Origin: Mycobacterium sp. 141 | Lineage (GTDB): Bacteria > Actinomycetota > Actinomycetes > Mycobacteriales > Mycobacteriaceae | Direction of reading: 5' to 3' | DNA: 64,000 nucleotides | Assembly: GCF_000382405.1 (NCBI RefSeq) | Contig: NZ_KB908258.1 | Location: forward strand, 310,001 to 374,000 | In this document: one piece after another, positions 37,246 through 46,260 of the stretch | How positions within the stretch are numbered: position 1 is the stretch's first letter | Layout: each line of letters opens with the position of its first letter | The notes under the pieces: generated by a model | Told to the model about the DNA's origin: nothing | Database searches by the model: none | Seen by the model: only the letters and a program-made list of their open reading frames with translations | Made by a program: the position numbers and the translations under genes

Positions 37246-40200
37246 CTACTGAGCCCATACGTCCTCGACGTAGCGATCCGTGTTCACCAGATCGGCAAGC
37301 CAGCGCGCGACGGCGGCATCGTCGGCGCCGGTGAACCGGCGATAGATGTCCCGGAACGCGGCCCGCACCGCGGGAGCCATCCGGGCGCCGTCTCCGCAGA
37401 TATACACATGGGCGTCCATGTCCGGATCTCCCAGCATCGCCCACACCTCGTCGGCGTTGGCGGCGATGCGGTCCTGCACATACCGGATCTCGTCCTCGGG
37501 GTGTCGGGAGAACGCCGGGCGCATCCGCACCACGCCGGCCTTTTCGGCCGCTTCGAACTGGTCGCGGAACAGGTAATCGACGTCGGGGTGCCGCACCCCG
37601 AAGAACAACAGCGCCGGGGCGAACGGCTCGCCTGCGGCCTGCGCCGCCAGCCGGTCCCCGATGAAGCCCCGAAACGGTGCCACCCCGGTCCCGGCACCGA
37701 CCAGGATGACGTTTCTGGCCGGTTCGGCACCGGTCCGGAACGCCCGCCGGGCGGTGTCGACACGCATCCGAATCTGTTGTCCCGGTATGGCTTCGGCGAG
37801 ATAGCTCGAGGAGACGCCACGGAAGACGCCGTACCCTGAGCGGGCAGGGCCCTCCAGCACACTGACCACCAGTTCAACCTCGCGCGGCAGCAGACGCGCC
37901 GATGAAGCGATGGAATAGTGCCGGGTCGACATCGGCTCGAACAACTCCAGCTGCTCAGCCCGCGACAGGGCGGTCGCCGCGAACTCGGCCAGACATTCGG
38001 TGACGCTCATCGCACGGGTTTCGGGGTTGTCGGCAAGTTCGGTCAGCGCCGCCCGTTCGGGAGGACACGGGTTCGCCGCCGCGAGCCGTAACAGCTGGGT
38101 ACGGCTGGCCGGCTTGCGCAGCTCGATGAAGTGGGTGAGCAATTCACGCACACTGACTTCCCGGTCGATGGCGATGGCACGCCGGGTGCTGCGCCGCGGA
38201 TTGACCGAGATGCGGCGATCGAGCCGCAGTTCCAGCAGTTCGGCGACCTCCTCGACCACCTCGGCAGAGTTGTCGGGCAGGACCGTCAGATGGTCCCCCG
38301 TCTGATATTCGAGGTCGTCGGGCAGTGCGATCCGGATGAGCCGCTTGGCATTTCCCATCACGCCGTCGACATCGACCAGGGTCACGTTGTCCAGCACGGT
38401 GGCCGGCCGCACCTCGAAGCGGGCGTCGATCGCCGAGGTGACCGGTCCGTCGATGGCGCGCAGGTCGTAGAGGAGTTCGCCGCTGACGGTACCGTCTGCG
38501 GCAGCGCCATCGGTCGCGACCGGGGCGCCCGAGGCCCCGGCGAGCGCACCCCAGAGCGTCACGGAGAATTCCTCGACGGTTCCGGCGAAGTCGCCGGATG
38601 TATCAGCCGCACCGCGGGGAATCAATGGTGGGCCAACCAATTCCGCAAGGCGCTCGGCAATGTGCTTGGGCACGGTCTGGTAGGTCTCGGCCCAGTTCCG
38701 GTCTCCGACACCGAGTACGGCATACGGTATGACCGATTGTGCCGGGGTACCGGGATTGTCGAGCCACTCGACGAATTGCCGCGCGTCGTCGGTGGGTTGG
38801 CCGTTGTACGACGCGGCGATCACCACCAGCGCTCCCTCGGTGGGCAGTGCGCCCGCCACGGTGTCGAGAGCGGCCACGGTGGCCTGATAGCCGAGGTCGG
38901 TCGCCTCGTCGCCCAGTTGCTGCGCCAACGACCGGCAGTTGCCGAGGTTCGAGCCGTGCAGCACAGTCACTTTCGATCCCGGCGCGGCCAGTGCCCGTCG
39001 CCGTGCCGCGGGGGCCGCCTGCGGGGCCGGGCCCGCATGCCGGCGCTCCGCCGGGGTCCGCCGCGCCAACTCGAGGTGGAATCCGACCGGTTTACGCAGC
39101 AGGTCACTGGAAGTGCGCAGCTGGTAATGCTCCACGTCGAGGAAGCGGTACCGGTGTACCAGGGTCGCCAGCGCCATCGTCGCCTCGTGCAAGGCGAACT
39201 GGCGCCCGATACAGGACCGGGCTCCGGTGCCGAAAGGTTTGAACAGGTTGACCGGTCGGCCGGCGGCCCGCTCGGTGTCGAACCGGTCCGGATCGAACAT
39301 GTCGACGTTGTCGCCCCATTCGGGTTGCCGGTGCAGCGCCGAGTTGGTCACCGTGACGACCTCGCCCTTGCGCACCGGATACTGGCCGCCGATCACGGTG
39401 TCCGCCAACGCCATTCGATCGAACTCCCGAACCGGCGGGGACAGCCGCAGGGTTTCGTCGACGATCTGGCGGATGTAGGTGAGCTTGCCGATCTCGTCAA
39501 ATGCGGGCACATGGTCGTCGTCGGGCCCGAAGATCGCGTCCACCTCGGGGCACGCTCGGTGCAGCACCGCTGGGTTCTTGACGATGCTGTACAGCGCGGT
39601 CGGCATCAGCGTCGACGTGGTGTCCTGGCCGGCCACCATGAACGTCAGGATCTGCTTACGGATGAGGTCATGATCGAGGCGGGGAGTGCCGTCGGCATCC
39701 GGCCGCAGCATCAGGACCAGTAGATCGTCGACGTCGACGGCACCCGCCCGGTGCCCGGCGATCAGCTCCTCGATGAAGGCGTAGAGCTTGTCACGCTCGG
39801 CCGCGAACTCCGGCCGTTCGCTACCGCCCGGAGTGAGTATCTGCTCCAGCGCGGCCGCGAAACTAGCGGGGATCTCCGCGAGTCCGTCGCGGCGATAGGA
39901 GTCGAACCTGGCCCCGAATCCGGCGAGGCCCACGGTGTCCATGGCAAGTTTTGCCAGGTCACCCGCGACGTCAACCAAGCGGTGCTCGTCGGCACCGGCA
40001 GCTTTGTCCCACAGCGCCAGGAGCTGGCGGTTGATGTCGAGCATGGCCGGGTGGTAGCTGCGCAGGCCGCTGAAACTGAACCCGGGAATCAGGACGTCAT
40101 GAGCCTGCTGCCAGCCGTCCTCACCCGGATAGGCCGTGAAGAGACCGTTGCCGGCCAGCACGCGGAACCGGTCCAGCCGGCTGGTGATGCCCTTGGTGAA

Positions 40201-40422
40201 CCGAGCCTCGTCACACAACTCGTCCACCAGAGTCAACGAACACGCGTAGAGCCGCCGGCTGCCGGTGAAGTCCGCGTAGAACAACGGCCCGTACTGCTCG
40301 GCGAGGACATCCGCGGGCAGCGCGTAAGGCCGGCCGGGCACCGGCCCCGGTGGCAGTGCCACGCCGACGGCCGAAGGCACGCCGTCGATATCAGGTGGCA
40401 GTGCCGCCGTAAATGTCTCCAC
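37246..40422 (-). CDS. Self-sufficient cytochrome P450-CPR fusion (CYP102-like architecture)
   Basis: The protein of 1058 residues combines an oxygenase and a complete diflavin reductase. P450 domain (1 to about 470): I-helix AGQDTT at 264-269, ETLR at 323-326 and heme loop FGTGARSCIG with Cys404. FMN domain (about 500-650): VLHGSNLGNCRSLAQQL. FAD/NADPH domain: RHYSIASS, GAGTGVAPFRGF and a YICGDGARMAP near the end. It should hydroxylate fatty acids or similar lipids using NADPH without partner proteins. The GTG at 40422 has no ribosome site, but TATGCT lies 8 bp upstream, so the mRNA may be leaderless. It has no close counterpart at this place in M. tuberculosis. Confidence 0.9.
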   Translation of the reverse strand: METFTAALPPDIDGVPSAVGVALPPGPVPGRPYALPADVLAEQYGPLFYADFTGSRRLYACSLTLVDELCDEARFTKGITSRLDRFRVLAGNGLFTAYPGEDGWQQAHDVLIPGFSFSGLRSYHPAMLDINRQLLALWDKAAGADEHRLVDVAGDLAKLAMDTVGLAGFGARFDSYRRDGLAEIPASFAAALEQILTPGGSERPEFAAERDKLYAFIEELIAGHRAGAVDVDDLLVLMLRPDADGTPRLDHDLIRKQILTFMVAGQDTTSTLMPTALYSIVKNPAVLHRACPEVDAIFGPDDDHVPAFDEIGKLTYIRQIVDETLRLSPPVREFDRMALADTVIGGQYPVRKGEVVTVTNSALHRQPEWGDNVDMFDPDRFDTERAAGRPVNLFKPFGTGARSCIGRQFALHEATMALATLVHRYRFLDVEHYQLRTSSDLLRKPVGFHLELARRTPAERRHAGPAPQAAPAARRRALAAPGSKVTVLHGSNLGNCRSLAQQLGDEATDLGYQATVAALDTVAGALPTEGALVVIAASYNGQPTDDARQFVEWLDNPGTPAQSVIPYAVLGVGDRNWAETYQTVPKHIAERLAELVGPPLIPRGAADTSGDFAGTVEEFSVTLWGALAGASGAPVATDGAAADGTVSGELLYDLRAIDGPVTSAIDARFEVRPATVLDNVTLVDVDGVMGNAKRLIRIALPDDLEYQTGDHLTVLPDNSAEVVEEVAELLELRLDRRISVNPRRSTRRAIAIDREVSVRELLTHFIELRKPASRTQLLRLAAANPCPPERAALTELADNPETRAMSVTECLAEFAATALSRAEQLELFEPMSTRHYSIASSARLLPREVELVVSVLEGPARSGYGVFRGVSSSYLAEAIPGQQIRMRVDTARRAFRTGAEPARNVILVGAGTGVAPFRGFIGDRLAAQAAGEPFAPALLFFGVRHPDVDYLFRDQFEAAEKAGVVRMRPAFSRHPEDEIRYVQDRIAANADEVWAMLGDPDMDAHVYICGDGARMAPAVRAAFRDIYRRFTGADDAAVARWLADLVNTDRYVEDVWAQ

Positions 40423-40556
40423 GGGCGTGGAGCATAGCCACGCGTCGCCGCCGCCTTCGGGAAACGAGCTGAGTAGTTTGTGCGGAATTCCCGGCAACCT
40501 GCCACGGGGTGGGCACACCGCGGTCAGCCGAATACGGCTCAGTCGACTACCTGCGT

Positions 40557-40922
40557 CTAATCAAATACGGCGTCGAGGTAGCGCAGCGCGTCGACCTTGT
40601 CGATACCGAGCGCCCGGGCGGCCTCAGCGAACGAACTCGCGGCGGCGGCCATCGCGGCATCCGCCGGATCGGCCCGGGCCACGAAGGTGCCGTACCGGCC
40701 GCGGGTCTCGAGTACACCAGCGCTCTCCAGCTCACGGTATGCCCTGGCCACGGTATTGACGGCCAGACCGATCTGGCCCGCCAGGTCCCGGACCGTCGGC
40801 AACCGGGTACCCGGCGGGAGCCGCCCGTCCCTGATGCCGTCGATGATCTGGATTCTCAACTGGTCGAACAACGGCCTGTCGATATCCGGATCGACCCGGA
40901 CCCAATCCCCCAACTCGGTCAC
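40557..40922 (-). CDS. GntR-family regulator, YtrA-like (Rv1152-like)
   Basis: The 121-residue protein has an N-terminal winged helix ([52 protein letters not shown]) and a short C-terminal helix pair, the YtrA-type layout. The GTG at 40922 is used. It is divergent from the Sir2 gene with only 31 bp between the starts, so a dimer bound there would control both. Rv1152 has the same length and neighbour. Confidence 0.9.
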   Translation of the reverse strand: MTELGDWVRVDPDIDRPLFDQLRIQIIDGIRDGRLPPGTRLPTVRDLAGQIGLAVNTVARAYRELESAGVLETRGRYGTFVARADPADAAMAAAASSFAEAARALGIDKVDALRYLDAVFD

Positions 40923-40953
40923 GTGCTCAGTATCACCCAAAGCCACTACGTTG

Positions 40954-41673
40954 GTGAACGTGCAATTGACAGTGCTCAGCGGCGCGGGAATATCGGCAGA
41001 AAGTGGTGTGCCGACGTTCCGCGACGTCGAGACGGGCCTGTGGGCCAAGGTCGACCCGTACGAGATCTCCAGCTCGGATGGTTGGCGGCGACACCCGGAG
41101 CGGGTGTGGGCGTGGTACCTGTGGCGGCACTACATGATGGCCGCGGTCGAACCGAACAACGGTCACCGCGCCGTGGCGGCCTGGCAGGACTACGCCGAGA
41201 TACACGTCGTCACCCAGAACGTCGACAATCTGCATGAACGCGCCGGCAGCGCCACCGTCCACCACCTGCACGGCAGTCTCTTCGAATTCCGTTGTGACGC
41301 ATGCGGTTCACAGTTCGAAGGAGTGCTACCGAAGATGCCGGAGCCGGTCGAGGCGGTCGAGCCGCCGCAGTGCGTCTGCAGCGGGCTCATCCGGCCGAAC
41401 GTGGTCTGGTTCGGCGAACCACTGCCCGAGACAGCCTGGCAGCGCTCGGTGGCCGCGGTGAGCAACTCCGACCTCGTCATCGTGGTGGGCACCAGCTCGA
41501 TCGTCTACCCGGCCGCAGGGCTGCCGGAGGCGGCGCTGGCCAACGGCATCCCGGTGATCGAGGTCAATCCGCAGCGCACGCCGCTGTCGGGCAGTGCCAC
41601 GCTCTCGCTGCGGGAGACTGCGGCGACCGCACTCCCCGGACTGCTTCAGCGGTTGCCGACACTGCTGGATTAG
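40954..41673 (+). CDS. cobB: NAD-dependent protein deacylase (Sir2/CobB)
   Basis: The 239-residue sirtuin has [16 protein letters not shown] for NAD binding, [12 protein letters not shown], the catalytic HLHGS, and a zinc site CDACGSQ with CVCSG. It removes acyl groups from lysines, in mycobacteria including acetyl-CoA synthetase. GTG 40954 is used; GTG 40960 is equally possible. It matches Rv1151c along its length. The 3' end overlaps convergent TetR by 4 bp. Confidence 0.94.
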   Translation: MNVQLTVLSGAGISAESGVPTFRDVETGLWAKVDPYEISSSDGWRRHPERVWAWYLWRHYMMAAVEPNNGHRAVAAWQDYAEIHVVTQNVDNLHERAGSATVHHLHGSLFEFRCDACGSQFEGVLPKMPEPVEAVEPPQCVCSGLIRPNVVWFGEPLPETAWQRSVAAVSNSDLVIVVGTSSIVYPAAGLPEAALANGIPVIEVNPQRTPLSGSATLSLRETAATALPGLLQRLPTLLD

Positions 41674-42365
41674 AAGGCACCGTCGGTGAAATCCTTCAGC
41701 CGGTTGACGCTGTCCTGGGGCGTGACGTCGGTTCCGATCAGGCCTGCCACGATCTGCCCGAGACACACTGCCCGCAAAACCCGGTCGGTGAACTCCTCGG
41801 CGTCGCCCCACGGCAGGTATGGCTTGGCGACCAACATGGCGGCGACACCATGGGCCGCGGTCCACAGGTCGAGTGCCATCTCGGTGGCGTCGCCGGCCGG
41901 GTAGACCCCCTCGGCGATGAGCGTTTCCACCGAGGTCCGCAGATGCCTGAATGCCGAGCTGTTGAGCATCAGGTCGACGTCGCTGCCCGGTCTGCCCTCG
42001 CCCATGGTGGCGATGCGGTAGAGCTCGGGAGTCTCGCGGGCGAACCGCACGTAGGCCAGACCTTGCGCGCGCAGCACCTCGATCGATGACGGCTGATCAG
42101 CCACCAGCTGCATCTGCTCGTCAAGCTTCTCGAAGTAGCGCGCACACACCGCATCCAGCAGTGCGTCCTTGTCGGCGAAGTGCAGATAGATCGACGGCGG
42201 CGTGACGCCCACCCGCTCTGCCACCAAACGGATCGACACGGCCTTGGCTTGCCCGGTTTCCAGCAGCAGTTCGGTGGCCGCGTCGATGATCTCGTCGCGC
42301 AACTGCTCGCCGGAACCGCGCGGGGCGCGTCTGCGCCGGAGAGGTTGAATCACGTCACTCAGCAT
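41670..42365 (-). CDS. TetR-family repressor
   Basis: The 231-residue protein has an N-terminal helix-turn-helix ([20 protein letters not shown], then [12 protein letters not shown]) and a C-terminal ligand domain of the TetR_C WHG type ([11 protein letters not shown]). Its start overlaps the MmpL 3' end by 11 bp, so the two genes form one operon, a common arrangement for autoregulated MmpL transporters. The repeat at 44660-44683 is its likely operator. Confidence 0.92.
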   Translation of the reverse strand: MLSDVIQPLRRRRAPRGSGEQLRDEIIDAATELLLETGQAKAVSIRLVAERVGVTPPSIYLHFADKDALLDAVCARYFEKLDEQMQLVADQPSSIEVLRAQGLAYVRFARETPELYRIATMGEGRPGSDVDLMLNSSAFRHLRTSVETLIAEGVYPAGDATEMALDLWTAAHGVAAMLVAKPYLPWGDAEEFTDRVLRAVCLGQIVAGLIGTDVTPQDSVNRLKDFTDGAF

Positions 42366-44628
42366 CCGTCATGCTGGCCGCAAATTTCTGATCGCCGCGT
42401 GTTGCCGCAGCCGCACCGGATTCGCTGATTCCGATGCGACGATGCAACCGGGCCAGCGGCGCGGGCGCCCACCAGCACCACTTGCCCAGTATGTGCATGA
42501 ACGCAGGTACCAGCAGAACCCGGACCAGGGTGGCGTCGACGAGAATGGCCAACGTCAACCCGAGCCCGAACATGCGCATGAACGCAACCTTTGCGGCGAT
42601 CAACGCCGCGAACGATATCGACATCACCAGTGCCGCCGCGGTGATCACGCGGCCCGTGCGGGCCAGCCCGAGTGCCACGGCCTCGTCGTTCCGGGCACGA
42701 GAAGGGGCTCCACCGGCTTCGAGCCAGTACTCGCGGATCCGCGACACCAGGAACACCTCATAGTCCATCGACAACCCGAAGGCGATGCAGAACAGCAGCA
42801 CCGGCAGGTTGGCGACGAGCGTTCCGGTGGGCGTGGTGCCCAGCGCGTCCAGATTGCCGTCCTGGAAGATCCACACCAGCGCGCCGAACGCCGCAGACAG
42901 CGACAACACATTCAGCAACAAGGCTTTCAGCGGTAGCACCACGCTGCCGGTGAGCAGGAACAGCAATATGAAGGTGATGGCCGCGATCACCCCGAGGACC
43001 AGCGGTAGCCGCGAGGTGATCGCTGCCGAGCTGTCCCGGTTGATCTGCGCGGTACCGGTCAGCTGCACCGCGGCCGGGGCCGGTACGGCATGCAGGGCAT
43101 CCAATTGCGCATCGGAGGCAGCACTGAACAGCGGTGCGCTGCTGCCGACGGTGATGAAGGCGCTGCCGCCGTTCAGCCCGGTCGCTGCCGACGGCGGACC
43201 CACCAGCCGGCCCGCGACGAAGGTGCCGCCCGGGGCCGATACCGAGGTCACTTCGGGCACCGTCGAAAGCGCTCCGGCGTACCTGTCGAGGTTGACGGGA
43301 GTCAGGCCGCTGGCATCCGGGATGACGACGGTCACCGCACTCGCCGCATCGGCCGCGAAGGCCGTCCGGAGCTCGTCGCCCACCTGACGGGCAGATGCGG
43401 ACGGCGGCAGCACACGGTCGTCGGGGAAGCCCCATTTGATGCCCAGGAACGGCGCTCCGAGCAGCAACAGCACTGCGACCAGCGTGATGCTGATCGGGAC
43501 CGAGCGTCGCATGACACGTTTCGTCATGCGGTACCACAGTGTCTGGTCCACCGGCTGGCGCACCGGCTCGGGTCTGCCGAGCACGCGGCGGGCGAACCGC
43601 CGGACGTCGAGGGCATCCAGGCGGTCACCGAGCAACACGATCGCCGCCGGGGCGATGACGACGGCGGCCAGCGCCGCCAGGGCCACTACCGCGATGCCTG
43701 CGTAGGCGAACGACTTGAGGAAGTACATCGGGAACAGCACCATCGCGATCATGGACAGCGCCACCGTCATCGCCGAGAACAGCACTGTGCGTCCGGCAGT
43801 CACCATGGTCCGCACCAGCGCCTGTTCGGGTGCAACACCGTCGGCGAGCTCGTCACGGTACCGGCTGATGATCAACAGCGTGTAGTCGATGGCCAGGGCC
43901 AGACCCATGGCGACGGTGAGGTTCAGCGCGAAGATCGAGACGTCGGTGATCATGGTGAACCCGCGCAGCACCGCCAGCGATCCCAGGATCGCGAACCCGC
44001 CGACCGCGAGCGGCAGCGCGGCGGCCAGCAGCCCACCGAACACCCAGACCAGCACCAGGAAGCTCAGCGGGATGGCGATGGATTCCATCGTCAACAGGTC
44101 CTTCTCGCTCTGCCCGTTGATCTGGACGTAGGTCATCGCCTCGCCGCCGGCCCGCACGGTGACGCCGTTGCGGTCGTACACCAGCCGATCGGTCAGCTCC
44201 TTGGCGTGCTGCTGTGCGCCACTCTCACCGCCGCCGATGCCTGCGACGATGAGCCCGGTCCGGCCATCCTTGCTGATCAGCGCGGCCGCTGCCGGCGGCG
44301 GTGAAGTCCAGGCCGAGCTGACCTGCGTCACATCCGGTGAGGCCTGCAACTGGTTGACGATGTCGGTAGCCGCGGCCGTCGCGACCGGGCTGCGCACTCC
44401 CTGATCAGCGGTCACGCTGATCACCAGCTGCATGTCGCCGCGGTAGAACTTGTCCGACAGCAGCTTGGCTGCCTGGGCCGATTCAGACCCCGGGTCCTGG
44501 AAGCCGCCGGCGGACAAGCTCTTGGCGACGGGAATCCCGAAGATCCCTGCGCCGACCATCACCAGCACGGCTAACACGAGGATCCGCCGCGGCGCGGCGA
44601 TGGCCAAGTGGGCAATCCGGTTCAGCAC
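42355..44628 (-). CDS. MmpL-family RND transporter
   Basis: The protein of about 757 residues has the MmpL plan: helix 1 (ILVLAVLVMVGAGIFG), a periplasmic porter domain, helices 2-6 with LALAIDYTLLIISRYRDEL, a second porter domain, and helices 8-12 with AFGLSMDYEVFLVSRIREYW. The two Asp-Tyr pairs in helices 4 and 10 are the proton relay. GTG 44628 has AAGGGA 6 bp upstream and is preferred to GTG 44646. Synteny suggests the MmpL13 group (Rv1145/Rv1146, split in M. tuberculosis but single here). The exported lipid is unknown. Confidence 0.92.
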   Translation of the reverse strand: MLNRIAHLAIAAPRRILVLAVLVMVGAGIFGIPVAKSLSAGGFQDPGSESAQAAKLLSDKFYRGDMQLVISVTADQGVRSPVATAAATDIVNQLQASPDVTQVSSAWTSPPPAAAALISKDGRTGLIVAGIGGGESGAQQHAKELTDRLVYDRNGVTVRAGGEAMTYVQINGQSEKDLLTMESIAIPLSFLVLVWVFGGLLAAALPLAVGGFAILGSLAVLRGFTMITDVSIFALNLTVAMGLALAIDYTLLIISRYRDELADGVAPEQALVRTMVTAGRTVLFSAMTVALSMIAMVLFPMYFLKSFAYAGIAVVALAALAAVVIAPAAIVLLGDRLDALDVRRFARRVLGRPEPVRQPVDQTLWYRMTKRVMRRSVPISITLVAVLLLLGAPFLGIKWGFPDDRVLPPSASARQVGDELRTAFAADAASAVTVVIPDASGLTPVNLDRYAGALSTVPEVTSVSAPGGTFVAGRLVGPPSAATGLNGGSAFITVGSSAPLFSAASDAQLDALHAVPAPAAVQLTGTAQINRDSSAAITSRLPLVLGVIAAITFILLFLLTGSVVLPLKALLLNVLSLSAAFGALVWIFQDGNLDALGTTPTGTLVANLPVLLFCIAFGLSMDYEVFLVSRIREYWLEAGGAPSRARNDEAVALGLARTGRVITAAALVMSISFAALIAAKVAFMRMFGLGLTLAILVDATLVRVLLVPAFMHILGKWCWWAPAPLARLHRRIGISESGAAAATRGDQKFAASMTDAE

Positions 44629-44659
44629 TTCGATTCCCTTCCCCACAGGCCGTTATCGG

Positions 44660-44683
44660 CGTTAACTTAACAACGTTAACTTA
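44660..44683. promoter_or_regulatory. Candidate TetR operator upstream of mmpL
   Basis: CGTTAACTTA occurs twice (44660-44669 and 44674-44683) with a 14-bp period; within the block TTAAC-AAC-GTTAA forms an inverted repeat. It lies 14-32 bp before the mmpL start region and is AT-rich in a GC-rich genome. The TetR gene at the operon's end is the obvious candidate. Confidence 0.6.
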
Positions 44684-45001
44684 GGCGCGTCAACGCACAC
44701 CTGCTGATTCACAGGAGGCACGCCGACGAGACGTTTCACACTTGATCCGCAGGCCGGTCAATTACCAGCCGGCGACAGGTCTGGTGGCACTTGACCCGCT
44801 CCTCGGAGTGCTGACGCCCCTTGCGGCCTTCGCGGTGATCTCCGCGATGATCGACGCCTGGGCGGTCAGGGTATCGGCGGGCACCAACCCGATTCACTTC
44901 GCAGGCCGAAAAGAGCCGGTCCGGGGTCGCCTTAGCGGCAGGAACCTACCCAGAAGTAAGAATTGCCACCATTTTCCGAATCGTGACTCAAAGATTCCTT
45001 A
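44684..45001. other. Non-coding gap between mmpL and the 51-residue ORF
   Basis: About 320 bp. A plus-strand open frame at 44742-45002 (TTG start, 86 codons) contains a hydrophobic piece LLGVLTPLAAFAVISAM but no ribosome site or known family, and I do not call it. No repeat is seen. Confidence 0.5.
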
Positions 45002-45157
45002 ATGGTGACCCCTACTGTTCAGTACATGTGGATCGACGACACCAGTGCCGATGTCATCAAAGTTGATTTCGAGGCTCTCTACCACGGCGATGTCCTGGTC
45101 GAGGGCGACACCTCGGAGCAGTTTGACGACTTCCAACCGCTGCGCACAGCGGTATAA
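45002..45157 (+). CDS. Small acidic protein, 51 residues, unknown
   Basis: ATG-GTG at 45002-45007 opens a frame encoding VTPTVQYMWIDDTSADVIK and continuing through LYHGDVLVEGDTSEQFDDF to PLRTAV. It is strongly acidic with two Tyr and one Trp. No purine-rich ribosome site precedes it. A GC-rich hairpin begins 4 bp after the stop and an intrinsic terminator follows at 45242, supporting a short independent transcript. I do not recognise a family. Confidence 0.55.
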   Translation: MVTPTVQYMWIDDTSADVIKVDFEALYHGDVLVEGDTSEQFDDFQPLRTAV

Positions 45158-45160
45158 GAA

Positions 45161-45184
45161 AGCGCGCGCCTCGCGGCGCGCGCT
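45161..45184 (+). terminator. GC hairpin after the 51-residue ORF
   Basis: AGCGCGCGC (45161-45169) and GCGCGCGCT (45176-45184) form a perfect 9-bp stem with a 6-base loop, 4 bp after the TAA. No T-run follows, the usual look of many mycobacterial terminators. Confidence 0.55.
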
Positions 45185-45241
45185 TCCCATGTTGAGTTTG
45201 CGCCTTGCAGGCGTTCCTCAACCCTCCATGCTGTGATGGCC

Positions 45242-45271
45242 AGTCCCCGCTGACGCGGGGACTGTTTCTTT
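45242..45271 (+). terminator. Intrinsic terminator
   Basis: AGTCCCCGC (45242-45250), TGAC, GCGGGGACT (45255-45263) followed by GTTTCTTTC. This is one of the clearest rho-independent terminators in the window. It would end transcription coming from the 51-residue ORF, or protect the convergent carbonic anhydrase gene. Confidence 0.75.
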
Positions 45272-45360
45272 CTCAGGCTCATGTCTTTCTCAGGCCCATA
45301 TGCCCGAGTCCCTGTCCAGCCGGCCTTGCACCGACATCACGTACGCATCCGTGCCGCGAC

Positions 45361-45891
45361 TCAGTCGCCCTGCCGGTGCAGTGCGGTGAGATGCGTGTAG
45401 ACCTGCGCATTGATCTGGTTGTGGCCCACTTCGTCATCGCTGAGCTCGCGGCGCACCTTGGCCGGAACCCCGGCCACGAGCGACCGTGGCGGCACCACCA
45501 TCCCCTGCGGCACCACAGCCCCGGCGGCCACCAGGGATCCGGCGCCGACCACCGCACCGTTGAGCACCACGGCACCCATTCCGATCAGGCTGCCGTCCTC
45601 GACGGTGCAGCCATGCAGCACCACGTTGTGACCGACCGTCACCCCGGCGGCGATGCGGCACGGGAACCCGGGGTCCACATGGACGGTCACGCCGTCCTGG
45701 ATGTTGCTGCCGGCACCGACCTCGATGGGCTCGAACTCGGCACGCAGCGTCGCGCCGTACCAGACACTGGCGCCGGCCGCGAGCGAAACCTGGCCGATCA
45801 CGTTGGCATTGGGTGCGATCCAGGCATCGGGATCCACTTTCGGGGCATGACCGGCGACGGAGAGGATGAGCGGCTCGGGCATGTCGGCCAT
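45361..45891 (-). CDS. Gamma-carbonic anhydrase-like hexapeptide protein
   Basis: The 176-residue left-handed beta-helix protein has hexapeptide repeats and the gamma-class zinc histidines in DGVTVHVDPG and VTVGHNVVLHGC. The conserved GMGAVVLNGAVVG and VAAGAVVPQGMVVPP segments follow, then a C-terminal helix. The family includes carbonic anhydrases and carnitine/acyl-related YrdA proteins; which activity it has cannot be told. The start at 45891 or 45882 is uncertain since neither has a ribosome site. Confidence 0.85.
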   Translation of the reverse strand: MADMPEPLILSVAGHAPKVDPDAWIAPNANVIGQVSLAAGASVWYGATLRAEFEPIEVGAGSNIQDGVTVHVDPGFPCRIAAGVTVGHNVVLHGCTVEDGSLIGMGAVVLNGAVVGAGSLVAAGAVVPQGMVVPPRSLVAGVPAKVRRELSDDEVGHNQINAQVYTHLTALHRQGD

Positions 45892-46260
45892 CGTAATCAG
45901 CCGTTCGCGGGCATTCACGCAGCATCGGACTCCCTGGAAGACCCTTGGGGTAGCTCGAAGGCGGCATGCCCAGCCCATTGGGTCTTCACGTCCCCACCAG
46001 CTGTGCGCGGCTTCACGGCCGGCTGTTCTTCGCCACGGCGGCCTACTGCGCCGGCATCAGGGTAAGAGCGCGCCGGTAAGGTCGAACGGGCCGCGGTAGA
46101 CACTTCCGCTTTGCCGTAACCGTACCGTTACCCTTACCATCCGATGCGGCGCCGCGGGGAACGCCGAGGCCGTCGTATTTCGTGTGCCCCCGCTTGGGCA
46201 CACGCGTCACCGGCTGCCGACGAACCACAGGCCAAGCATGAGCGGGAGGAAAACCCACCT
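45892..46260. other. Divergent intergenic region, carbonic anhydrase / fasciclin
   Basis: About 370 bp without a convincing gene. GTAACCGTACCGTTAC at 46116-46131 is an imperfect palindrome (14 of 16 positions symmetric), followed by CCTTACC. It could be an operator for the fasciclin gene. Short open frames here lack ribosome sites and family signatures. Confidence 0.5.

Noticed and set aside
44742..45002. 86-codon plus-strand frame before the 51-residue ORF
   Set aside because: TTG start without ribosome site; only a short hydrophobic patch; Arg/Asn-rich end looks non-coding.
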